From: Candidatus Bathycorpusculum acetigenes
GTDB lineage: Archaea > Thermoproteota > Bathyarchaeia > Bathyarchaeales > Bathycorpusculaceae
NCBI GenBank assembly: GCA_009781675.1
Contig: WQVG01000001.1
Span: 1-64,000 of the forward strand
DNA length: 64,000 nucleotides
Direction of reading: 5' to 3'
Notes under the pieces: model-generated
The model's input: only the letters and a program-made list of their open reading frames with translations
Databases searched by the model: none
What the model was told of the DNA's origin: nothing
Program-made: the position numbers and the translations under genes
In this document: piece after piece, positions 44,351 through 53,332 of the stretch
Layout: each line of letters starts with the position of its first letter
How positions within the stretch are numbered: position 1 is the stretch's first letter

Positions 44351-45130
44351 ATGAAGATAGCTGTTGCTGGTAAGGGCGGAGTCGGTAAAACCCTCATCGC
44401 AGGCGGCATCGCCAGGGGTTTTGCTGAGCGTGGATTAAAAACAATCGGAATAGACGCTGATTCCTCCCCCAATCTCGGTTTAACTTTAGGGTTATCTGCG
44501 GAAGAAACCCGGAAAATAGTTCCCATATCAGATAATCAGCCACTTGTGGAAGCAAAGACCAGCACAGGTTACAGTGGTGTCTATAATCTTAACTTTACTG
44601 TTGATGATATTGTCAAGCAGTACTCTGTACCCACCCCGTTGGGTGTAAACCTCATCGTCATGGGTACTGTTCATACCATGGGTGCTGGTTGTATGTGTGC
44701 CCCAACTGCTGTTATACGGGCTCTTTTACGGCATCTTGTGGTTGAAGTAAACGAAGCAGTAGTCATGGACCTTGAAGCAGGTGTGGAGCACATCGGCAGA
44801 GGTACAGCACGTCAAGTCGACGATCTTCTCATAATTGCCGATTCCAACATGAAATCGCTTGAAATCGCCAAACATATCCATGATTTAGCAGTTGACGCCG
44901 GCATGAAGAGCCTGCATCTCATCGGTAATCGTGTCATGGATAATACACAACGGGAGGCCATTCAAACCTTCGCCGGCCAAAACGGCATCAACGTGGCCGC
45001 TTATGTTCCTTGGGATCAGAAAATCATAGAATCCGACATGCTGGGCATAACTCCGCTTAAAAACAAAGGCAACGAAGCGGTAAAAGCTATAGATGGCATC
45101 TGCGAGTTTCTACTAAGCAAAAAAGCCTGA
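44351..45130 (+). CDS. cooC: CO dehydrogenase nickel-insertion ATPase CooC
   Basis: A 259-residue MinD/ArsA-type ATPase that loads nickel into CO dehydrogenase or acetyl-CoA synthase. The P-loop is GKGGVGKT at 7-14, the switch II region DLEAGVEHIGRGTA is intact, and the CXC nickel motif is C114-C116 in GAGCMCAP. I start at MKIAVAGKGG, where the family starts; a GTG nine bases earlier is possible, and a longer upstream frame is not protein-like. It is the first of two CooC genes preceding cdhA. Confidence 0.92.
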   Translation: MKIAVAGKGGVGKTLIAGGIARGFAERGLKTIGIDADSSPNLGLTLGLSAEETRKIVPISDNQPLVEAKTSTGYSGVYNLNFTVDDIVKQYSVPTPLGVNLIVMGTVHTMGAGCMCAPTAVIRALLRHLVVEVNEAVVMDLEAGVEHIGRGTARQVDDLLIIADSNMKSLEIAKHIHDLAVDAGMKSLHLIGNRVMDNTQREAIQTFAGQNGINVAAYVPWDQKIIESDMLGITPLKNKGNEAVKAIDGICEFLLSKKA

Positions 45131-45228
45131 TTTTTGATCTATCCTTTAGTTGACAGACCTTTTTGTATTCGTGGGGCAGACAGGCTTTAAAATTTAAGGC
45201 AAAACAGATTACACTCTATTGAGGAATT

Positions 45229-46548
45229 ATGCGTCACATAAAAATGTATAAATGGAAACATTCTTCGACACGTTTTGATCTAGTTAATTTTGGCGCAAAA
45301 GGCGACGGCGTTACAGATGACACTCAAGCTATCAATAGCGCCATTTCTGCTGCGGAAGCTTCTGGAGGCGGTATCGTCGTTTTCCCCAAAGGTATCTTCA
45401 AGTGTATGGCGGTACGCCCAAAAAGCACAGTTACACTGCAGGGACAAGGCTGGGGTGAATCTATACTCAAAGGCTTTGATGATAAAAGCAACAACGCAAT
45501 CATAGACGGCACAGGATACTTCTCCCAAACTTCTCCTCTCACAGAATTCAGTATGTACGATTTAGAATTAGACGGTAAAGACATGAATCGAAATGGCTAT
45601 CACTACAACCGAAAAGGAATCGGTAATCAATGGATAAAAAACGCTATTTTCCACAACATCTTTGTACATGACACTCCTGCAACCGGTATTGGAACCGACT
45701 TTACAATCAACGTCTACTTCACTGATAGCCTAGTCAAAGACTGCGGTACAGAGGGCAAAGTCGGCAATGGTATAGGTAGCAACGGCTTTGGCATCGGAGT
45801 TGGAGATGTGACAGAGGTTGTGGTTTTCTCTGGTTGCCAAGCAATCGGCATAGCCAATAATGGTTTCACACTTGAAGCACAGACGACCCAAGGCATCGGC
45901 TATGCATCGATAACTGACTGCTACACTGAACGGTGCCATGCAGGCTATTCAAACTCTGGTTCACGCGGTGTCACAATCGATGGTTGCATCGACAACTCCA
46001 GCAAACTCGGTGTGTACATAAGCTCTAATGCTTCTAAACCTGGAAACCAAACTCTTATCAGTGATTGCCAATTCATTGAGCAACAAAGCCACGGTGTATA
46101 CTCCGACGACCCAGCCAACAACCACCTACAAATTAGAGGGTGCCTCTTTGAGGGTTGCGGCGGTTCTGCAATAAAAAGTTATGGAAGCTACTGTAGCTTC
46201 ACCAATAATATCTTTAAGGGGTGCAGAGAACCGATCATCCTCTGTCAGCCTGGAACAAACGCAGATGGCAAAGGTTACCTAATCACCGACAACCTCATCC
46301 TAAACGGCGGTGCATCTGGTATACAGATAGACTCAACCAAGCAGGTAGTCATTGGGATGATCGTTAAAGACAACATAATTTTGGACTGTAGAGGACCCGG
46401 AATAAAAGCGATATGTAAAGATGACATGAACAGCGGTAACTATACCGCTTCAGTTATAGACGGTAATGTATGCAACAGCAATTCTTCTCCCCAAATCGAT
46501 GTGCCCAGCAACTGCCATGGTTTAATTGTTAGAAACAACATCGAATAA
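45229..46548 (+). CDS. Right-handed beta-helix protein (pectate-lyase-3/glycosidase-28-like)
   Basis: The 439 residues open with FDLVNFGAKGDGVTDDTQAI, the hallmark of the Pectate_lyase_3 domain, then GGGIVVFPKGIFKCMAV, and continue as parallel beta-helix coils with regular GC/SNN turns to the end (ILDCRGPGI, NSNSSPQIDVPSNCHG). There is no signal peptide or membrane segment, so it is predicted cytoplasmic or released by another route. The start ATG has GAGGAA upstream. Location between two cooC genes is unexpected. Carbohydrate lyase, hydrolase or phage-tail-like roles are all possible. Confidence 0.8.
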   Translation: MRHIKMYKWKHSSTRFDLVNFGAKGDGVTDDTQAINSAISAAEASGGGIVVFPKGIFKCMAVRPKSTVTLQGQGWGESILKGFDDKSNNAIIDGTGYFSQTSPLTEFSMYDLELDGKDMNRNGYHYNRKGIGNQWIKNAIFHNIFVHDTPATGIGTDFTINVYFTDSLVKDCGTEGKVGNGIGSNGFGIGVGDVTEVVVFSGCQAIGIANNGFTLEAQTTQGIGYASITDCYTERCHAGYSNSGSRGVTIDGCIDNSSKLGVYISSNASKPGNQTLISDCQFIEQQSHGVYSDDPANNHLQIRGCLFEGCGGSAIKSYGSYCSFTNNIFKGCREPIILCQPGTNADGKGYLITDNLILNGGASGIQIDSTKQVVIGMIVKDNIILDCRGPGIKAICKDDMNSGNYTASVIDGNVCNSNSSPQIDVPSNCHGLIVRNNIE

Positions 46549-46872
46549 ACGTCAGTTGCCTCAATATCACAAGAAGGCAATATCTAGTAGATAGCCACCG
46601 CTCCCTACTCCCCAGTACATTCTTTTTAGTCTTAATTATCTGCACCTAATCAATAAACTCGTAAGAAACACTTCGGCAAAACATGGCATATTCATCATTC
46701 CCATCGGTGAACTCTTCTATTGGGTACTGACATAGGCCGATTTAAAATATTTTATATTAGAACACTACCAAATTTTTGTTCATCTTGGTTTATTGGATGA
46801 AGAAACTTCATCGTGTAAACCACAGACAATATATGCGGCTTTTTGGTTAAAAGAAATTGAGGTTATTTGTAG
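46549..46872 (+). other. Intergenic region before the second cooC
   Basis: AT-rich. TTGCCT and AGGCAA (46556-46580) could form a weak hairpin after the beta-helix gene. TTTAAAATATTTTATATTAG near 46740 is TATA-rich but about 120 bases from the next start, and a GAGGTT ribosome site precedes that start. No gene found. Confidence 0.3.
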
Positions 46873-47637
46873 ATGAAAACTCTTGTTACTATTGGACGGG
46901 GTGGAACTGGGAAATCCAGTTTCAGTGCATTGATGGCTAAAGTCTTCATTGAAGCCAAACAGTCACCTATACTTCTGGTTGATGCTGATCCGGACCAGAA
47001 TTTGGGTGAAATGTTAGGCGTGGACCTCAAAGAAGCCGGTAAATACACCATAGCTGATTTGATTGTGAGCACTTTTATCGAAGGCGGTGGTACCACTATC
47101 GGTGTTGCTCCAACTCAGCGTATTGAGAGCCGTATCTGGGAAAAGGGGTTATATGAAAGTGAAAACTTTGATTTTATGGCTGTGGGTAATAAATGGGTTG
47201 AAGGTTGCTACTGTATGCCCAACAGTGCCCTCAAGGGTGCCTTAGAATCACTGGCGAAAAACTACAAATATGTAATCGTCGACTCTCCAGCGGGGTTGGA
47301 GAACCTAAATAGACGTATAACCTCTGAGGTTAATGATATCTTTGATATCTTAGATCACTCCAAAAAGTCGCAGGATCATGTCCGTCGAGCTTACAAAATC
47401 GCAAAAGAAGTTGACATGAGATTTGAAAATTTTTATCTAATCGGTGGTTACCGTTTTCCAGATGATTTAGGGAAGCGTGCTGAGGAAGAGCTGAACTTTA
47501 AGTATCTGGGTAAAATTGAGGCTGATGAGCAGTTGGACCAGTTTGTTCTTGATGGAGAATCGCTTCTGGATTTACCAAATACCAACAAGGCTTACTTGTC
47601 AGTCAAGCAAATTCTCAGAAACTTGGATTATTTGTAA
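46873..47637 (+). CDS. CooC-type nickel chaperone ATPase, second copy
   Basis: A 254-residue MinD-like ATPase, clearly distinct in sequence from the cooC 1.7 kb upstream. The P-loop is GRGGTGKSS at 8-16, the aspartate pair after strand two is VDADPDQNLG, and a CXC motif is present as C112-C114 in GCYCMPN. The switch II is DSPAGLENLNR. Two CooC-type proteins in one cluster may serve different nickel sites, the C-cluster of CdhA and the A-cluster of CdhC. It precedes cdhA by 136 bases. Confidence 0.87.
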   Translation: MKTLVTIGRGGTGKSSFSALMAKVFIEAKQSPILLVDADPDQNLGEMLGVDLKEAGKYTIADLIVSTFIEGGGTTIGVAPTQRIESRIWEKGLYESENFDFMAVGNKWVEGCYCMPNSALKGALESLAKNYKYVIVDSPAGLENLNRRITSEVNDIFDILDHSKKSQDHVRRAYKIAKEVDMRFENFYLIGGYRFPDDLGKRAEEELNFKYLGKIEADEQLDQFVLDGESLLDLPNTNKAYLSVKQILRNLDYL

Positions 47638-47712
47638 GGGTATTTCCTTCACACATTTTATTAAAAACCTAACGTTTCTCTAAATCCGACCTGACTTTCG
47701 AATAAAGATTCT

Positions 47713-47729
47713 GGAAAGGTTTAAAAATA
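47713..47729 (+). promoter_or_regulatory. BRE/TATA promoter of the cdhABCDE operon
   Basis: GGAAAGG followed by TTTAAAAATA, with the TATA centre about 50 bases before the cdhA TTG start. This is among the best archaeal promoters in the window, suggesting the operon is transcribed separately from the upstream cooC. Confidence 0.55.
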
Positions 47730-47773
47730 CTGTAATTGAGTGTAGTTGGTAAACCTTTACTGAGGTTTACAAT

Positions 47774-50119
47774 TTGACTAAAAACGTCCATGTAAAAATA
47801 GACGAAATGAAGACCAACGCCGGTCTTATCAAAAACCTCGAGTTATCCATCGGTAAAGTTGTCAATGACAACTACACTGAGCCCATGGGTCCAACTCCAA
47901 TGCCCTCCGTAACTGCCCTGAGAGATTGGGACATGAAGCTTCTTACTAAGTATAAGGCCTTCTATATGCCCGATTGCGATTCATGTTGCCTTTGTACCTT
48001 TGGTAAATGTGATTTGACTGCTGGCAAACGTGGTGCATGCGGCATAGACATCGAAGCCCAATCATCTCGTATTGTCATGATTGCTTGTGCAATCGGCGCA
48101 GCCTGCCACTCAGCACACTCAAGGCACTTGGTTCATCATTTGATCGAGAAATATGGCCGCAGATTCCCACTAGATATCGGCGGTTTAAACATCAAAGTTG
48201 AAGCACCAATCACGCGTCTAGTAACCGGTATCAAGCCCGAGACACTCGGCGACCTAGATGAAGTTTTAGCATATGTCGAAGAGCAAATCACACAAATTCT
48301 TGCAGTAGCCCATACAGGTCAAGAGGCTAGTGCATTAGACTTTGAGTCTAAAGCAATGCACGTCGGTATGTGTGACCATGTTGGCATGGAAGTCGGTGAT
48401 ATTGCACAGATTTCCGCTTTAGGTTACCCAAAAGCTGACCCCGAAGCTCCACTTGTGAAACTGGGTATAGGTAGCGTTGAACGTTCCAAACCAGTTATCA
48501 TGTGTATCGGACACAACGTCGTTCCATCAGTCGGCATCATCGACTACGCTAAAGAAACCAAAGTTGACGATAAAATCGAAGTAGTCGGTTTATGTTGTAC
48601 AAGTCACGATATGACGCGATACTATAACCGTGCCAGAATCGTCGGTCCAATCAGTTGGGAACTTAGATTTATTCGCGCAGGATTAGCAGACGTCGTTGTG
48701 CTTGATGAACAATGCATCCGAACAGACGTCGCTGAGGAAGCTGCTAAAGTTAACACACCCGTCATCGCAGCTTCTGAGAAAAACTGTGTTGGTTTTAAGA
48801 ACCGCACAAATGATGACACAAATACAATAGTTGAAGATCTTGTCAGCGGTAAAGTTAAAGGCGTACTTATCCTCGACCCCGAAAAAGTCGGTGAAGTAGC
48901 AGTCCGAGTAGTACAGAAAGTAGCTCCAGCACGCAAACGTATGAGCGCCTTGCCGACACCTGAAGAACTTGTCGAAATCGCAAAAACCTGTCGGCAATGC
49001 AAACAATGCCAACGCAACTGCCCTCAGGACTTCGCAATTCCCCCTGCCTTAAAAGCAGCCGCCACAGGCGACATCTCACTGCTAACAGACCTCTATGAAG
49101 TCTGTATCGGATGCGGTAGATGTGAAAGTGCCTGCCCACAGAAAATCAAGATACATAGTCTCATCGTCAAAGCAGGCGAAAAAACGATGTATGCTGAAGA
49201 CAACCTCTGTCGTGTTGGCAGAGGGGCCATCCAAGACACTGAAATCCGTAACGTCGGTAGTCCCATTGTACTTGGCGAAATCCCCGGCATAGTAGCACTC
49301 GTAGGTTGTAGCAACTATCCAAAAGGCGGCAAAGACGTCTACGATATAGCCCGAGAATTCGCAAGCAGACGATACATCGTCGTCCTATCCGGATGCTCAG
49401 CCATGTCCGCAGGCAGCTACCGCAACGAAGACGGCAAAACCATATGGGAAGAATTCCCCGGCGGATTCGAAGCAGGAGGCGTCTGTAACGTCGGCTCATG
49501 TGTATCAAACAGCCACATCGCAGGTGCAGCAATCAAAGTAGCAAACATCTTTGCAAAACGTAGCCTAAGAGGAAACTATGAAGAGATCGCAGACTATATC
49601 CACAACAGACTTGGCGCCGTCGGCTTAGCTTGGGGCGCATACAGCCAAAAAGCCGCAGCCATCGCCGCAGGTTTCTGGCGCTTAGGTGTACCAGTGGTCG
49701 TTGGTCCACACGGTAGCAAATATCGTCGCACCCTTATGGGCAGAAAAGAAGACCCCAAGAACTGGGAAGTCATCGACGCACGCACCGGCGAAACAGTTAA
49801 CGTCGGCCCCACACCCGAACACCTCTTCGCTATTACTGAAACCAAAGAGGAATGCATCGTAGAAATCGCTAAACTCTGCATGAGACCCAACGACACCTGG
49901 AAAGGACGAAGCATCAAACTAAGCCACTACGTTGACCTAAGCAAACGCTACTTAGGTGTCATGCCCGACGATCTACACCTCTTTGTCAGAACAATGGCTG
50001 ATGTCCCATCAACTCTAAAAGATGAATTCACAAAAATCTTGGCAGAGAAAAACTGGAAAGAAACAATCATTCCAGACCCGACCATGTTACCAAGAATGGT
50101 CCGAAAAATGAAGGAGTAA
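47774..50119 (+). CDS. cdhA: Acetyl-CoA decarbonylase/synthase alpha subunit (Ni-Fe-S CO dehydrogenase)
   Basis: Interconverts CO2 and CO at the C-cluster and passes CO to CdhC. The 781 residues have an N-terminal cysteine group for the B and D clusters (C68, C71, C72, C74, C79, C89 in CDSCCLCTFGKC and GACGID), C-cluster ligands in CIGHNVVPS, GLCCTSHDMTR, VGCSNY, LSGCSAMSAG and VGSCVSNSH, and two ferredoxin-like 4Fe-4S motifs near 410-465 (CRQCKQCQRNCP, CIGCGRCESACP). The inserted ferredoxin domain marks the archaeal type. Start TTG after TGAGGT. It opens the operon cdhABCDE. Confidence 0.97.
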   Translation: MTKNVHVKIDEMKTNAGLIKNLELSIGKVVNDNYTEPMGPTPMPSVTALRDWDMKLLTKYKAFYMPDCDSCCLCTFGKCDLTAGKRGACGIDIEAQSSRIVMIACAIGAACHSAHSRHLVHHLIEKYGRRFPLDIGGLNIKVEAPITRLVTGIKPETLGDLDEVLAYVEEQITQILAVAHTGQEASALDFESKAMHVGMCDHVGMEVGDIAQISALGYPKADPEAPLVKLGIGSVERSKPVIMCIGHNVVPSVGIIDYAKETKVDDKIEVVGLCCTSHDMTRYYNRARIVGPISWELRFIRAGLADVVVLDEQCIRTDVAEEAAKVNTPVIAASEKNCVGFKNRTNDDTNTIVEDLVSGKVKGVLILDPEKVGEVAVRVVQKVAPARKRMSALPTPEELVEIAKTCRQCKQCQRNCPQDFAIPPALKAAATGDISLLTDLYEVCIGCGRCESACPQKIKIHSLIVKAGEKTMYAEDNLCRVGRGAIQDTEIRNVGSPIVLGEIPGIVALVGCSNYPKGGKDVYDIAREFASRRYIVVLSGCSAMSAGSYRNEDGKTIWEEFPGGFEAGGVCNVGSCVSNSHIAGAAIKVANIFAKRSLRGNYEEIADYIHNRLGAVGLAWGAYSQKAAAIAAGFWRLGVPVVVGPHGSKYRRTLMGRKEDPKNWEVIDARTGETVNVGPTPEHLFAITETKEECIVEIAKLCMRPNDTWKGRSIKLSHYVDLSKRYLGVMPDDLHLFVRTMADVPSTLKDEFTKILAEKNWKETIIPDPTMLPRMVRKMKE

Positions 50120-50134
50120 ACGGAGGAACAACCT

Positions 50135-50680
50135 ATGTCCTGTGAACCATGGCAATGTGCAGAAATCGCATCAACTAAAAAAGCAAACCCAATCCAAAAC
50201 CCCGAGATAGCGGTTGCAATGATGAAGAAGGCTCAACGCCCTCTCCTCATCGTAGGTAGCCAAATCGTTGATAAATATATGGAAGGCAAACAAGCAATCG
50301 AATACATCATAGACCTCGCAAATGCATCAAAAATCCCCGTCGTAGCAACAGCCCATATGGTCGGAGAATTCATCAAACGCGGCTATACCCCCGCATCTCA
50401 CTTAAACGCGATGGAAATCAGTCAACGCGTCTGCGACCCCACGTGGATGGGACTAGACGGTAAAGGTCATCCAGACCTTGTAATATACGTCGGTATGCCC
50501 TACTACATGGAATCTCTGATTTTGTCCGGTCTTAAACACTTTGCACCTGACCTCAAAACCATGACTATTGATAACATGTACCACGTCCATGCAAGTTGGT
50601 CTTTCCCAAATGCAAGCCTAGAAGTCTGGGCAAACAACCTCAAAGTAATGACCTCAAAATTTAATGAAGGAGGAAATTAA
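50135..50680 (+). CDS. cdhB: Acetyl-CoA decarbonylase/synthase epsilon subunit
   Basis: A 181-residue Rossmann-type partner of CdhA in the alpha2-epsilon2 CO dehydrogenase. Seen are NPEIAVAMMKKAQRPLLIVGSQ near 21-42, VATAHMVGEFIKRGYTPASH, the central DLVIYVGMPYYMES, and TIDNMYHVHASWSFPN. The family role is thought to be structural or flavin/electron-related. Start ATG after GGAGG, 15 bases after cdhA, whose order is standard. Confidence 0.95.
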   Translation: MSCEPWQCAEIASTKKANPIQNPEIAVAMMKKAQRPLLIVGSQIVDKYMEGKQAIEYIIDLANASKIPVVATAHMVGEFIKRGYTPASHLNAMEISQRVCDPTWMGLDGKGHPDLVIYVGMPYYMESLILSGLKHFAPDLKTMTIDNMYHVHASWSFPNASLEVWANNLKVMTSKFNEGGN

Positions 50681-50681
50681 A

Positions 50682-52088
50682 ATGTCAATGTTTAAAGATA
50701 TACCTGTAGAAGTTGGCGTAATCTACGAAGGTGAACGTATCCGCAGAAACGACATGCAAGTCGAACTCGGCGGACCCACGGTCAAACAAAAGTTCGAACT
50801 AGCAAAAGTAAAACCCCTTGACCAGATCGAAGATGGCAAAGTCGTCATAATCGGTCCAGATCTGAATAATCTAGCGGAAGGTGGTGCATACCCATTCGGT
50901 ATTCTCATTGAAGCTGCAGGCGAAAAACTCGATGCAGGCCTTGAAGGTGTCATAGAAAGACGCATCCACGGCTACCTCAACTACATCGAAGGCTTCATGC
51001 ACCTAAACCAACGTTACGATATCTGGATACGCCTCAGTAAAAAATCCTTCCAAAAAGGACTAAACAATTTTGAGGCAATCGGCAAAGTCCTCTACAAACT
51101 CTTCAAGAGCGAACTACCCATAATTGAAAAACTCCAAGTTACCTTCATAACCGATCCTGCAAAACTTGACCAGATGACCCCTGAAGCAATCCAAGACTAT
51201 GAAGCACGTGATTCAAAGGCTCGCGGACTCAAAGACTCTGAAGTGGATACCTTCTATGGATGTGCACTCTGCCAATCCTTCGCACCAAGCCACGTCTGTG
51301 TTATCACACCGCAAAGGTACAGCAACTGCGGTGCCATCAGCTGGTTTGACGGCAAAGCCTCCGCAAGCATTGATCCCAAAGGGCCCGTCTTTGCAATCCC
51401 AAGAGGCGAGATGATCAACGAAGAGAAAGGCGAATTCAGTGGCATCAACGAGGCAGCAAAGAAACGAAGCATGGGTGACGTTACCAAAGTCTGGCTATAC
51501 ACAGCATTTGATCACCCGCATACTAGTTGCGGCTGCTTCGAAGCAGTAACCTTCTACATCCCCGAAGTCGACGGAATGGGTGTTGTCCAACGTAACTTTA
51601 AAGGCGCCGCAGTAAACGGTTTACCCTTCAGCACATTAGCTGACTCCACAGCAGGCGGACGCCAAATCGACGGTTTCCATGGGATGTCAATTGAATACAT
51701 GCGAAGCACAAAATTCTTCGCGGCAGACGGCGGATGGAACCGTATAGTTTGGGTGCCCAAAGAAGTCAAAGAAAAAGTCAAAGATTTCATTCCCAAAGAT
51801 ATTGTCGACAAAATTGCAACTGAAGAAGACGCCAAAACCATCGACGAACTAAAAGCATTCCTCAAAGCAAAGAACCACCCAGTTGTCGCGAAATGGACCA
51901 CTGAAGAAACACCCGCAGAAGCAGAGGCAGTTACCATTAACGAAGAAGCCGCAGGAACCATGATGCCAGTTGCAACTGCAGGTTCACTTCCAATCATGGC
52001 CGGGGGATTCAAAATCATACTTAAAGACGCTAAAATATACGCCAACAGAGTCATCATCCAAACAGTAAAAGACAAAGACAAACGGTGA
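50682..52088 (+). CDS. cdhC: Acetyl-CoA synthase beta subunit
   Basis: Forms acetyl-CoA from CO, a methyl group delivered by CdhDE, and CoA at the nickel-containing A-cluster. Counted from the ATG after GGAGG, the cluster cysteines are C194, C197, C206, C216, C283 and C285, in FYGCALCQSF, SHVCVI, SNCGAIS and TSCGCFEAV; their spacing agrees with the characterised archaeal enzyme. The C-terminal part past residue 400 has a flexible acidic segment (EETPAEAEAVTINEEA), as in other archaea. The stop overlaps the cdhD GTG start. Confidence 0.97.
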   Translation: MSMFKDIPVEVGVIYEGERIRRNDMQVELGGPTVKQKFELAKVKPLDQIEDGKVVIIGPDLNNLAEGGAYPFGILIEAAGEKLDAGLEGVIERRIHGYLNYIEGFMHLNQRYDIWIRLSKKSFQKGLNNFEAIGKVLYKLFKSELPIIEKLQVTFITDPAKLDQMTPEAIQDYEARDSKARGLKDSEVDTFYGCALCQSFAPSHVCVITPQRYSNCGAISWFDGKASASIDPKGPVFAIPRGEMINEEKGEFSGINEAAKKRSMGDVTKVWLYTAFDHPHTSCGCFEAVTFYIPEVDGMGVVQRNFKGAAVNGLPFSTLADSTAGGRQIDGFHGMSIEYMRSTKFFAADGGWNRIVWVPKEVKEKVKDFIPKDIVDKIATEEDAKTIDELKAFLKAKNHPVVAKWTTEETPAEAEAVTINEEAAGTMMPVATAGSLPIMAGGFKIILKDAKIYANRVIIQTVKDKDKR

Positions 52089-53317
52089 TCACTACGACTC
52101 ACCATGACACAGACAAAAAAAAGGACACTGAAGGCCTGCAACTAAGCAGTGACATCTTAGCGGCACTTGCCAAATTCCAACAGATAGAACTCGAAGACTT
52201 CCACTTGGACGCTAAAGAACTCGAAATCCTCTTCACGCCCGGCATGGCCGCACAAATCCTGCCTAAACTCAAACTTCCAGGCGTAGCAGGTAGCAAACCC
52301 TCTAGTTTGCTATCCACAACCTTCATGCCCCCAATCGAGACTTACCCCAACAAAATCAGTACCGTTAAACTAGGCGCAACTAAAAGCGAAGGCGGCACAC
52401 GCGGCAAAACATTTACAATCGGCGGAGAACTCTCTCCTGCCTTCTATACATTTGAAAATGTAATTCCACACAAACCCATCGTTACCTTAGATGTCTTTGA
52501 TATGGAAGTACCCCTATCCAAAGCAGTCAAAATGCACGTTAAAGACGTAGTCGGCGATCCCGCCGCATGGGCCAAACTTGCAGTCGAAAAATTCGGTGCA
52601 GATATGGTCACAATGCACCTTATCAGCGTCGACCCGCTCCTAAAAGATGCCTCACCCAAAGAAGCATGCAAAACAGTTGAAAAAGTCCTTCAAGCCGTAG
52701 ATGTACCACTCATCATCGGTGGATGCGGTGACCCAGTCAAAGATACTGCCCTCTTCGAAGAAGTATGTACCCAGTTCTCCGGCGAACGCTTCCTAATGAG
52801 TTCTGTCACACTCGACATGGACGTAGAGAAATGCGCTAAATTCATCAAAAAGGCAGGCAACGCAGTTCTTGCATTCACACCCATGGATCTTAACTTTGCA
52901 CGTGAACTCAACAGACGCCTCTACGACCACCTTGCACGCGAAGACATTGTCATGGACCTAACAACCGCAGCGCTCGGCTATGGGTTAGACTACGCATTCA
53001 CCAACATGGAACGTGCTCGTATCGGTGGATTAATGGGAGACCAAGAACTTGCACACCCTATGAGTAGCGGGACAACCAACGCATGGGCAGCTCGTGAAGC
53101 ATGGTTAAAGATGTCAGCTGATTGGGAACCACGTGAACTCAGAGGCCCACTCTGGGAAGTCACCACAGCTCTAACCTTGTTGCTCGCAGGTGTCGACCTG
53201 TTCATGATGATGCACCCAGCAGCCGTAAAAACCCTCAAAGACGTAACTAACTACCTAACAAGCGGCAAAAAAGTCGACCCAGCCAATTTTGCTGATTGGG
53301 TCAAAGTGAGAGCTTAA
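52085..53317 (+). CDS. cdhD: Corrinoid/iron-sulfur protein delta (small) subunit
   Basis: A TIM-barrel subunit that binds the methyltetrahydropterin/corrinoid with CdhE and shuttles the methyl group to CdhC. The 410 residues include FTIGGELSPAFYTFENVIPHKP, DPAAWAKLAVEKFGADMVTMH near 158-178, GGCGDPVKDTALFEEV, and LDMDVEKCAKFIKKAGNAV. The start is GTG within GTGA, overlapping the cdhC stop. The N-terminal 20 residues (THHDTDKKKDTEGLQ) are polar and variable. Cobalamin genes upstream supply the cofactor. Confidence 0.95.
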   Translation: MITTTHHDTDKKKDTEGLQLSSDILAALAKFQQIELEDFHLDAKELEILFTPGMAAQILPKLKLPGVAGSKPSSLLSTTFMPPIETYPNKISTVKLGATKSEGGTRGKTFTIGGELSPAFYTFENVIPHKPIVTLDVFDMEVPLSKAVKMHVKDVVGDPAAWAKLAVEKFGADMVTMHLISVDPLLKDASPKEACKTVEKVLQAVDVPLIIGGCGDPVKDTALFEEVCTQFSGERFLMSSVTLDMDVEKCAKFIKKAGNAVLAFTPMDLNFARELNRRLYDHLAREDIVMDLTTAALGYGLDYAFTNMERARIGGLMGDQELAHPMSSGTTNAWAAREAWLKMSADWEPRELRGPLWEVTTALTLLLAGVDLFMMMHPAAVKTLKDVTNYLTSGKKVDPANFADWVKVRA

Positions 53318-53332
53318 GGAGACATGAAGTGT

